A stretch of DNA of 35,000 nt. It comes from Blastocatellia bacterium. GTDB lineage: Bacteria > Acidobacteriota > Blastocatellia > UBA7656 > JADIYM01. The notes below the pieces were generated by a model. It was not told where the DNA came from, ran no database searches, and was given only the letters and a program-made list of their open reading frames with translations. Shown here one piece after another: positions 17,712-25,023 of the stretch; the first letter of the stretch is position 1, and the number at the start of each line of letters is the position of its first letter. Location of the stretch: NCBI GenBank assembly GCA_016705245.1, contig JADIYM010000010.1, positions 1-35,000 on the forward strand, given 5' to 3'. The position numbers and the translations under genes are program-made.

Positions 17712-17734
17712 GGACCGAAATCCCTCAGTGCACT

Positions 17735-17836
17735 GCGCGAAGCGCCTTGGAGTGCGGCGCGCAGCGCCGCTTTGGATCACCCTCTCGAGCGTGAGCCAAA
17801 GCGGCGCGGCGCGCCGCACTCCAAGGCGCTTCGCGC
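17735..17836. repeat. 41-bp near-perfect palindrome, CTTGGAGTGCGGCG type
   Basis: Arms 17735-17775 and 17796-17836 pair with one mismatch around a 20-base loop that itself contains CTCGAG. It sits exactly between the convergent stops of the S9 peptidase (17711) and the SUMF1-domain gene (17849). The sequence family differs from the other palindromes but the placement is the same. Confidence 0.93.
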
Positions 17837-17848
17837 AATGGTCCTGGT

Positions 17849-18814
17849 CTAGAAGCTACGCACAAGTCGGAGTCCGAGCGAGACGCTTCGCGCCGTTGGC
17901 TTCGTGCCGTTGCGATTCGCGGATCGGCTCAGCTTTGCGTCGTCGTACCAGCTTCCGCCGCGAGACACCCGGAAGACTCCGGAACGCGGTCCGACGCGCT
18001 CCGTCCCGTTCGTCTTCCCGTAGCTGCTCGGGTCGTACCAGTCCTCGCACCATTCCCACACGTTGCCGTGCGTGTCGTAGAGTCCCCAGCGGTTGGGCCG
18101 CTTGGATCCGACCGGGTGAGGACGGAGCCCCCCGTTCTCGCGATGCCATCCGAGCTGCTCGAGGTCGCCGCCATATTCACTGTCGGTGCCCGCACGACAG
18201 GCGTACTCCCATTCGGCCTCGGTCGGCAGTCGCCATCCGCCGCCGGTCATGTCGTTCAAACGCCGGACGAATTCCTGACAGTCTTCCCACGACACGCGTT
18301 CGACGGGAAGCGTCTCGTCGCCCGTGAACGACGAAGGATTCGTTCCCATCACCGCCATCCACTGCGCCTGGGTGACCTCGTATTTCCCGATCAGGAAGCC
18401 TCGTCGAATCACGACACGGCGCACGGGGAATTCGTCGGCCTGGCCGTCGTTCGATCCCATGCGAAACTCGCCGGCCGGGATGAAAGCCAGTTCGAATCGA
18501 ATGCCGTTACCGAGGTCGACCACCGTGTCGCCCGGTTGCGGAGTGGGACTCGCCACGATCGGCCTCGTCACCACCGGCTCGCTCTCGGCGGGCTCGCGGA
18601 CTTTCCGGACGAGGTCGTTTTCCGCGCGCGGCCGGACGGTCGCGGACCGGCCGTCGGTCGGCCGGAGACCGGCGGGTGCAGGTTCTCGGCGAGTTGCAGG
18701 CTCTGAGCTCGACGGGGACCACTGCGAAGTCGTGCCGCAGCCATCGACGGAGACGCTTCCGTTCTGGGCGGCAAGAAGGACCACCATCATCGACACGCAC
18801 GTCTTCATGGACAT
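17849..18814 (-). CDS. SUMF1 (formylglycine-generating-enzyme-like) domain secreted protein
   Basis: 321 residues. A signal-like N-terminus (MKTCVSMMVVLLAAQ) is followed by a Pro/Arg-rich linker to about residue 95. The SUMF1 domain then begins with FIPAGEFRMGSNDGQADEFPVRRVVI. Typical motifs follow: GKYEVTQAQWMAVMGTNPS, PVERVSWEDCQEFVRRLN, WRLPTEAEWEYACRAGT, GLYDTHGNVWEWCEDWY, and RVSRGGSWYDDAKLSRSANR. True sulfatase-activating enzymes carry a cysteine pair in the region after RGGS; here there is none, so it is probably not a formylglycine-generating enzyme but a binding or accessory member. ATG 18808 has the better spacing to GGAGAGG and may be the real start. No sulfatase is nearby. Confidence 0.88.
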   Translation of the reverse strand: MSMKTCVSMMVVLLAAQNGSVSVDGCGTTSQWSPSSSEPATRREPAPAGLRPTDGRSATVRPRAENDLVRKVREPAESEPVVTRPIVASPTPQPGDTVVDLGNGIRFELAFIPAGEFRMGSNDGQADEFPVRRVVIRRGFLIGKYEVTQAQWMAVMGTNPSSFTGDETLPVERVSWEDCQEFVRRLNDMTGGGWRLPTEAEWEYACRAGTDSEYGGDLEQLGWHRENGGLRPHPVGSKRPNRWGLYDTHGNVWEWCEDWYDPSSYGKTNGTERVGPRSGVFRVSRGGSWYDDAKLSRSANRNGTKPTARSVSLGLRLVRSF

Positions 18815-19463
18815 GACCTCTCCATCCTTGTTCGCTGGAGTTTCCCCGAGGTCCGCGATATACCGCCACTTATTGAGGAGAAGCCCTGGCGACTCCGGCG
18901 CGACGGTTGCCGACGGTCTCGGAATGCTCTCGCGATGTCCGGGTTGCGTCGTCGCCGAGACAGCGGAGCATGAAATGAGTGCCGTGCTGACGATCGCCAG
19001 CTAGGTGTACATCCGTCCGAATTGCTGCAGGTGCATTGCGAGTTCCCTCGCAACGAGTTGTAGCAATTCGCGGGGAACCGCGTAACTGCGTATTCAGGCA
19101 GGGCTCGAGGTGCTTCCGACGGCGTTACGCGATCCGGAATCGGAGGGTTGGGCGCGGCTCCCTCTGCCGCGTTGCGGAGCCTTCGAAGGTTTTCTCGGAT
19201 CGCCCCGCGACCGTTGTCGATTGGTTTGGCACTTCGTCCTCGAGACCGTGTGACGGAACGCGCCGCGATACCTGCGTATCGACGCGGGGCCGTGCAGCGG
19301 CACCGAGGTGGAAGCGCGCGTGCCTTCCCCAAGGTGGGATTGGTCTCAGCTCGTCGCGAGATGCGGTGCGTCACAATCTCTCTCTCGGTAAAACGGCGGT
19401 GCGGTGTCCGCACCGCCGCCCCGAGTCTCGAGCCGTCTCGTCGTCGCCAAACCTGCCGTGCAA
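18815..19463. other. Non-coding gap with structured segment
   Basis: No protein-like frame is seen; the open frames here are arginine- and serine-rich shadows. At 19019-19069 a 51-base stretch forms a two-part stem (outer GAATTGCTGCA with TGTAGCAATTC, inner perfect TTGCGAG/CTCGCAA around TTCC). A second small hairpin follows at once (CGCGGGGAACCGCG). At 19395-19417 lies the terminator of the tRNA gene. The rest shows nothing recognisable. Confidence 0.5.
19395..19417 (-). terminator. Intrinsic terminator downstream of the tRNA gene
   Basis: A perfect ten-base stem (GGCGGTGCGG and complement) with a three-base loop. Read on the minus strand it is followed by GTTTTACC. It stands about 50 bases after the tRNA 3' end in the direction of transcription. 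Confidence 0.75.
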
Positions 19464-19537
19464 TGCCCTCGGTCGGATTCGAACCGACTCTTGAGCGATT
19501 TTAAGTCGCTTGCCTCTGCCGATTGGGCTACGAGGGC
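19464..19537 (-). tRNA. tRNA with UAA anticodon (Leu-like), short variable loop
   Basis: Complete cloverleaf on the minus strand, 74 bases. Acceptor GCCCTCG pairs with CGAGGGC, discriminator A73, and no CCA is encoded. The D-arm is GCC/GGC with loop containing AATCGGCAGA, close to that of leucine tRNAs. The anticodon stem AGCGA/TCGCT holds loop CTTAAAA, which gives anticodon UAA reading UUA (Leu). The variable region is only five bases (CAAGA), followed by T-arm GTCGG-TTCGAAT-CCGAC. Bacterial tRNA-Leu normally has a long variable arm, so this class I shape is unusual. A terminator follows at 19395. Confidence 0.85.
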
Positions 19538-19625
19538 AAATCGGCAGAAGTTTAGCAGCACCGCGCTTTGCTGAAATGTTTTACAGCTGAACGAAACTGC
19601 TATGCGGTCGGCAGAGGTGAACGTG

Positions 19626-19694
19626 ACCGTCGGCGTGGTGCATTGCGGGCGACCCGCTCGCTGCCGCTCGCGGTACTGACCCTGCTGCGGCGTG
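19626..19694. repeat. REP-like direct repeat, copy 1
   Basis: About 69 bases, matching the copy at 19764-19833. Shared core words are CGGCGTGGTGCA, TGCGGG, CGACCC, TCGCT and CTCGCGGTACTGA. The last part is related to the GGTACTGA elements in the array at 32894-33324. No protein-like frame lies in 19538-19926. Confidence 0.75.
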
Positions 19695-19763
19695 CGTGGC
19701 GACGTGCCGCACGCGTGCTGAGAGTCAGAGACTGCTGACGTGGATAGGTAGCGCATGCACACG

Positions 19764-19833
19764 ACCACCGGCGTGGTGCACTGCGGGCCGACCCTCTCGC
19801 TATCTCTCGCGGTACTGATCGTGCTGCGACGTG
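19764..19833. repeat. REP-like direct repeat, copy 2
   Basis: Second copy of the repeat at 19626-19694, about 138 bases downstream and in the same orientation, with scattered substitutions. The two copies account for much of the gap between the tRNA and the gene ending at 19927. Confidence 0.75.
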
Positions 19834-19926
19834 AATTTGCGGGGCGCGACCTCGGTGCCACCGCCGACGGACCTCAGATCTTACCGCCTGCGGTCGAACG
19901 GAATCGGGTTCCCAACCTTCCAGGCG

Positions 19927-20340
19927 TTAACGCTCGCCGTCGCCGATGACTTCGGTGGCCACGAGTATCAGGAAAATCGCGAGGGCGATCCCGACGCCAA
20001 TGCCGATTTTCCATCCGGTCGCGAGGTTGTTTCCACGGACCTTCGAGACATCCGCGTACGGAACGTCGGTGGCCTGTCCCGTCGCCGAGTCCGTTACGGC
20101 AAACGAAGTCTCACCGGCTGACGCGACAAAGCCGACGACCTTCGTCTTGTCGCGGAGCTGTACCTGGATGCGGGCGTCCGGCCCGGTTCCAAGCGACTGA
20201 ATGCCCAGCTTGACCTTGGCCGCAAGCTTCTCGCGCTTCTGGGCGTCCCGAGTGGCACGGTCCGCGCCGCGCGCGGGCGCTGCGGCGGAAACCACGATGA
20301 GCAGTCCAACGAGTACGGCCGACACGAACTTCAAACGCAT
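19927..20340 (-). CDS. Exported hypothetical protein with C-terminal membrane anchor (137 aa)
   Basis: Signal peptide at the N-terminus (MRLKFVSAVLVGLLIVVSAAAPARG), a small beta-rich domain (ARIQVQLRDKTKVVGFVASAGETSFAVTD) and a C-terminal membrane helix (GWKIGIGVGIALAIFLILVATEVIG). The central part has the look of a small beta-barrel, but the family is not certain. ATG 20340 is chosen because AGGAG lies six bases upstream; the open frame to 20445 is not signal-like. Function unknown. Confidence 0.78.
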   Translation of the reverse strand: MRLKFVSAVLVGLLIVVSAAAPARGADRATRDAQKREKLAAKVKLGIQSLGTGPDARIQVQLRDKTKVVGFVASAGETSFAVTDSATGQATDVPYADVSKVRGNNLATGWKIGIGVGIALAIFLILVATEVIGDGER

Positions 20341-20625
20341 TGGCATCTCCTTTCCATTCACGATCTCGGTACCCGTTTCGACGCGGGTCCCGACCCGGCA
20401 CCACCAGCGGACGGGTCGCCACAGCCTTGGCGATTCGCGTGCCACGACGGCCAGTCCAGTGTGGACCGACCGTTTTCGAAGTCAAGTGACTGATTTCGTG
20501 ATGTCGTCAGGACGTCAGGCCGCCGCCGCCCACGACGACGACACGCCCACAGGTGCCGTCAAAGGACTCCATATGGCGATCACGGGCGGCGGCCAGCATC
20601 TGCTGTTTAACCAAGCTCCTCTCGT

Positions 20626-21384
20626 CTACTGAACCTCAATCGTGAATTCGAACACCCAGGTGCCTGCATTTAGACAATCGACGTTGCAATCGCCAAGGCT
20701 CGAGCGTGTTGTCCACCGGTACAGGACGTGATGCACCCCGCGGGTCTTGATGCGGTGCGAGTAGTCGAGATACGAGACGGTGCCGGGCACTCCGTTCTGC
20801 TCGGTGACGAATGGTTCGCCGTAGCGGAACTCGTCGCCGCGAACCATGAGTCCATCGATCTCGACCTCGAAATCCACGAAGTAGATGTTGCGGAAGTCGG
20901 ACTCCGCGATCGGATCAGTGTGCAACGTTCCGACGAGTCCGAAGAACTCCTGATTCGGCGCCATCGTCACGGGTCCGAAGATAACGTGATACTGGTTCGG
21001 ACCATTCGGGTACTCGATTTCATTGAAGATCGGATTCACCTGAAAGTCCACGAATGGCGCTACCGCAAGGAGGTCCACCAGACTCTCGTCGTGCTCGGCG
21101 ATGGTCTTTCCCTTGTCGGCAAAGAGCCGGACGAGTGTGCCACGTACCGGCTGCGAAGAGTCGGGGACTTCGATTCGAAGGAGGTCCGACGGAACGAACG
21201 TCGGACCCGCCGTTGCATTTGCTCGCGCCGTCGAACCAAGGCGCGGCATTCGCGTCAGCATGTGCCCGAGGGCCGCGACGGAACTCGCAGAAGGCTCAGC
21301 ACTGCCACGAACGGTTCTCTGCTGCGCACCTGCGGGACATGCCAGCAAAGTCGCGAAAACGAGTATCGAAACGCACCTGTTCAT
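20626..21384 (-). CDS. Secreted hypothetical protein (252 aa)
   Basis: Clear signal peptide (MNRCVSILVFATLLACPAGAQ) at ATG 21384, preceded by AGGAGG at good spacing. The mature part looks all-beta and extracellular (VRGTLVRLFAD, YHVIFGPVTMAPNQEFFGLVG, NIYFVDFEVEIDG), with two cysteines near the end (CNVDC) that may form a disulfide. No family recognised and no catalytic motif visible. The neighbours are another exported hypothetical and, divergently, the broken sigma factor gene. Confidence 0.75.
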   Translation of the reverse strand: MNRCVSILVFATLLACPAGAQQRTVRGSAEPSASSVAALGHMLTRMPRLGSTARANATAGPTFVPSDLLRIEVPDSSQPVRGTLVRLFADKGKTIAEHDESLVDLLAVAPFVDFQVNPIFNEIEYPNGPNQYHVIFGPVTMAPNQEFFGLVGTLHTDPIAESDFRNIYFVDFEVEIDGLMVRGDEFRYGEPFVTEQNGVPGTVSYLDYSHRIKTRGVHHVLYRWTTRSSLGDCNVDCLNAGTWVFEFTIEVQ

Positions 21385-21549
21385 ACAACCTCCTCTAGCC
21401 GGGTGTGACCTACGTGAATCCGCGGATGGGGCATATACTCCGAAGTCCGGAGGCCCTTCCCGCAGCACTTCCAATGGCTCTCATTCCTTAACGCGACGCT
21501 CCGATCCGAAACACGTCAGCGCCCCACCAACGCTGCGGGAGATCTCGTG

Positions 21550-22124
21550 ATGGAAGGCACGGTCGACATCACTGCGGCGCTCGGTCGAATGCGCGCTGGA
21601 GACCAGCGCGCCCGTTGACTGAGTCACGCTCATGCTCTACACCGAGCTGCGCCGGATCGCGGCCGGCTATCTGCGCCAGGAACGTGACGGCCACACGCTC
21701 GAGCCTACCGCGCTCGTGCACGAAGGCCTATGTGAGACTCGTGGGTCAGCGGGACGTCGAATGGCAGAACCGTGCCCATTTCCTTGGCGTTGCCGCACAA
21801 GCGATGCGCCGCATACTCATCGACTACGCGCGGGGACGTGCGCGAGCCAAACGTGGTGGACTGCTTACGCGCATAACGCTCGATGACGAGAGACTCGGCG
21901 CCGGGGAACAGGATGTGGAACTCCTGGCACTCGACGACGCTTTGCGTGACCTCGAGTCGGTCGACGCGGAGCTGGTCAGGGTCGTGGAGCCTCGGTCCTT
22001 CGGCGGACTGACCGTCCAGGAGACCGCTGAACCGCTCGGCGTTTCGGCGAGTTTCGTCGATCGAGCATGGTCGACGGCGCGTGCGTGGCTTCGCCGGCAC
22101 ATGCGATCAGAGGCGAGATCCTGA
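21550..22124 (+). pseudogene. ECF-like RNA polymerase sigma factor (acidobacterial kinase-linked type), disrupted
   Basis: Three pieces in different frames together make a typical ECF-like sigma factor. Frame one reads MEGTVDITAALGRMRAGDQRA from ATG 21550 and ends at TGA 21616. The next frame (with its own TGA at 21620) gives MLYTELRRIAAGYLRQ and EPTALVHE. An extra G near 21725 then shifts to AYVRLVGQRDVEWQN, AMRRILIDYARGRARAKRGG and the sigma-4 helix-turn-helix. The usual ELRFFGGL motif before the helix-turn-helix is changed to EPRSFGGL. Two shifts, an internal stop and a damaged motif show a gene under decay. Its final TGA overlaps the kinase ATG by one base, so both were one operon. Confidence 0.85.
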
Positions 22125-24975
22125 TGGCCGCCGACTGGACGCGGATTCGCGCCGTGTTCGAGGAGGCGCTCTCTATCGAGCCCGCTGCGCGTCCGGCGTT
22201 CCTCGACCAAGTGTGCGGTACCGACGACGGTCTCCGCCGGGAGGTCGATTCCCTGCTCGACGAGCATGACCGTCCCGGGTCTTTCGTCGGCGATTCACCG
22301 ATTGCACGGCTCGCCGGGCTCGAAGTCATCTGGAACCGCGCAGGGCCCGAACCTGACTCGCGGGCGCGAGATTCAAGCAGCTCTGGCGCGGGCGTGGTTG
22401 TTGGTGAGCGGTACCGGATCGGGCCGAGGTCGGCCGAGGCGGCATGGGCGAGGTCTATCGGGCGCGAGATGCCCGGATCGGAAGAGATGTCGCAATCAAG
22501 GTGATGCCTGCCCTGTCGGTGTCCGATCCCGACCGGCTGCGGCGCTTCGATCTCGAAGCTCGTGCCGCCGGGGCCCTCAACCACCCAAACGTCCTCGCCA
22601 TTCACGACGTGGGGATGCACGACGGAGCACCATTCATCGTCTCGGAACTGCTCGTCGGCGAAACGCTGCGAGAGCGCCTGAAACGGGGACCCCTCCCGCT
22701 CGAGAAGGCCATCGACTACGGCGTTCAGATCGCGCGCGGTCTGGTCGCGGCTCACGAAAAAGGAATCGTGCACCGTGACCTCAAACTCGAGAACCTCTTC
22801 CTGACGAAGGAAGGCCGCGTGAAAATCCTCGACTTCGGAATCGCCAAGCTCATGGACAGATCGGGTGTCCCGGGGCTCGATTCCGCAGGCGCTGCCTTCC
22901 TCGAACACACGCAGGATGGCGCCGTGATGGGAACCGCGTCCTACATGTCACCGGAGCAGGCGCGAGGTGAGCCCGTCGATCATCGGTCGGACATCTTCAG
23001 TCTGGGTGTGATTCTCCACGAGCTGGTGACAGGCACGAGAGCGTTCGATCGCCGGTCGAGAGCCGAGACGATGAACGCGATCATCAATGAAGAGCCGGTG
23101 CCACCGTCGGACCTCGACCCGCGAGTCAGCCCGAGCCTCGAACGGGCGCTGCTGCACTGCCTCGAGAAAGCTCCAGACGATCGCTTTCAAACCGGTCGCG
23201 ACCTGTGCTTCGCTCTCGGCGAGGTAACGACGGGATCCGGCAGTCGGGCGATTGTCCAGTCGGCGCCTCATATGCGCTGGCCGTGGCGCCGATACGCGCT
23301 GTGGGGAGTCGCGGTCGCCCTTCTTGCGGCATCGGGACTGGCCGCATACCGCGTTCTCTGGTCCACGCCCGAACCTCACGCTGAACCGACCGTGCGGCAG
23401 CTCAGCTTTCGACGCGGCACCATTCCGTTTCAGAGTGCGCGTTATACCCCTGACGGTGCGACGATCGTCTACAGTGCCGCCTGGGACGGGAACCCGATCG
23501 AGCTCTACCTGGCGCGCACGGACAACTTCGACTCCCGACCACTGGATCTTCCCGCGGGCCGAATCTGCTCGATCTCAAGCTCCGGTGAAATCGCCTACAT
23601 CCTCGATGCCCGAACCGGGTTTGGAACGCTCGCACGCGTGTCGATCACTGGAAATGCACCCCGCGAGCTCGTCGAGAATGCCTTGCAGGCGGACTGGACT
23701 CCGGACGGTAAGAGCCTGGCCGCGGTGATCGCGTCGCCTGAACGGCTCCGTGTCGAGTGCCCGCTTGGCACCGTCGTCTATGAGCTCCCTCAGGAGGCGA
23801 GAACTGTTCGGGCTCTTCGTGTCTCCCCGGATGGAACCCACATCGCGCTCGTCGAGCAGCTCTCATCGACAAACACGCTTTCGGTATTGGACTTGGCCGG
23901 TCGAAGAGAGGTCCTCACGACGAAGGGCCTGAGCGGGAATGGACTTGCGTGGTCGCCAGAGAGTAACGAGATCTTCTTTACTCGGTGGGAGGCCAGCAAT
24001 ACCGTCGTGTGGGCTGCGACACTGTCAGGCGTCGAGCGACGAGTCTGCACGTTTCTCGGCGAGCTGAGACTTGCGGATGTTTCGCCCGACGGCAAGCGCA
24101 TGTTGATGATTCGAAACAGCCAGCAGTTCGACATTGTTTGCAGCGTCGATGCGACCGACACGCACGTCCTCGCGTGGTATGGGAATTCGATTGTCGCGGG
24201 CATGTCGGACGACGGGAGGAGCGTTCTCTTCAGCGAGGAAGGTGAGGCAGGAGGGCCGGCCGGCTCTGTCTATTTCCGGAGAGTCGGCGAGCCGGCTGTC
24301 CGGCTCGGGGACGGACGGGCCCTCGCGCTTTCGCCGGATGGAAAACGGGCTCTCTGCTATCGCTACTCCGACAAGAGACTCGTCCTGGTTCCGACAGGCG
24401 CCGGTGAACCAAGGGTTCTCGATCGGGGCCCGATCGAAAAGTACTCATTCTTCAATATCGAACGGTGGTTTCCAGACGGCAGTCGCGTGCTGTTCTCCGC
24501 AACCGAGCCGGGTCACGAGCTCCGTAGTTATGCTCAAAGCATCGACGGTGGTCCGCCCGTGCCGATCTCGCCCGACGGCATGCAGGCGCTCCTGATCTCA
24601 CCGGACTGCAAGTCCGCGATCATCGCTGACAGGAGGCCGGGCCGCGAGGGTTACTTCGTCTTCCGACTTGACGGTGACGGCCCGCCGCTACCGATACCGG
24701 GTCTTGCATACACCCCGAATGCGAACCTGCCTCAACACTGGGCCGCCGACGGACGATCTATCTATGTCGTCGAAGACTGGACCGCGGCGCCTCATCGGAT
24801 CTTTCAAGTCGAGCTGGCGACGGGCGCGCGCACGCTCGTGCACGAGCTGATGCCGGTCGACAAGGTGGGTGTGGCGCAGATCAACCCGATCCGATTCTCG
24901 GCCGATGGGAGGTCGTACGCGTACACGTTCGAGCGACGACTCTCGGACCTTCTGCTCATCGAGGGCTTTGACTAG
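22124..24975 (+). pseudogene. Ser/Thr protein kinase with TolB-like propeller, frameshifted in the Gly-rich loop
   Basis: Repaired length is about 950 residues. N-terminal helical module (WTRIRAVFEEALSIEPAARPAFLDQVC) is followed by the kinase domain: YRIG, then after the break EVGRGGMGEVYRA, VAIKVMP, HRDLKLENLFL, DFGIAKL, and GTASYMSPEQARGE. A membrane helix (YALWGVAVALLAASGLAAY) leads to an extracytoplasmic propeller with SPDGK-type repeats. The first frame runs on only to 22504; one missing base at 22421-22423 moves the rest into the frame that is open to 24975. HRDLKPEN is altered to HRDLKLEN. It belongs to the sensor kinases that pair with ECF-like sigma factors; the partner here is also broken. 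Confidence 0.85.
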
Positions 24976-25023
24976 GTGGTGACGCCACGGAGCGAGATCG
25001 CGCGGCACTTCGACGCGACACCC

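Noticed and set aside
18805..19413. Minus-strand open frame of 202 residues
   Set aside because: The composition is Arg/Ser-rich, it overlaps the tRNA terminator and the SUMF1 start, and it has no ribosome site or family features.
19464..19537. Ochre suppressor tRNA
   Set aside because: The loop CTTAAAA places U33 before TAA, so the anticodon is UAA (reads UUA) and not UUA (which would read UAA stop).
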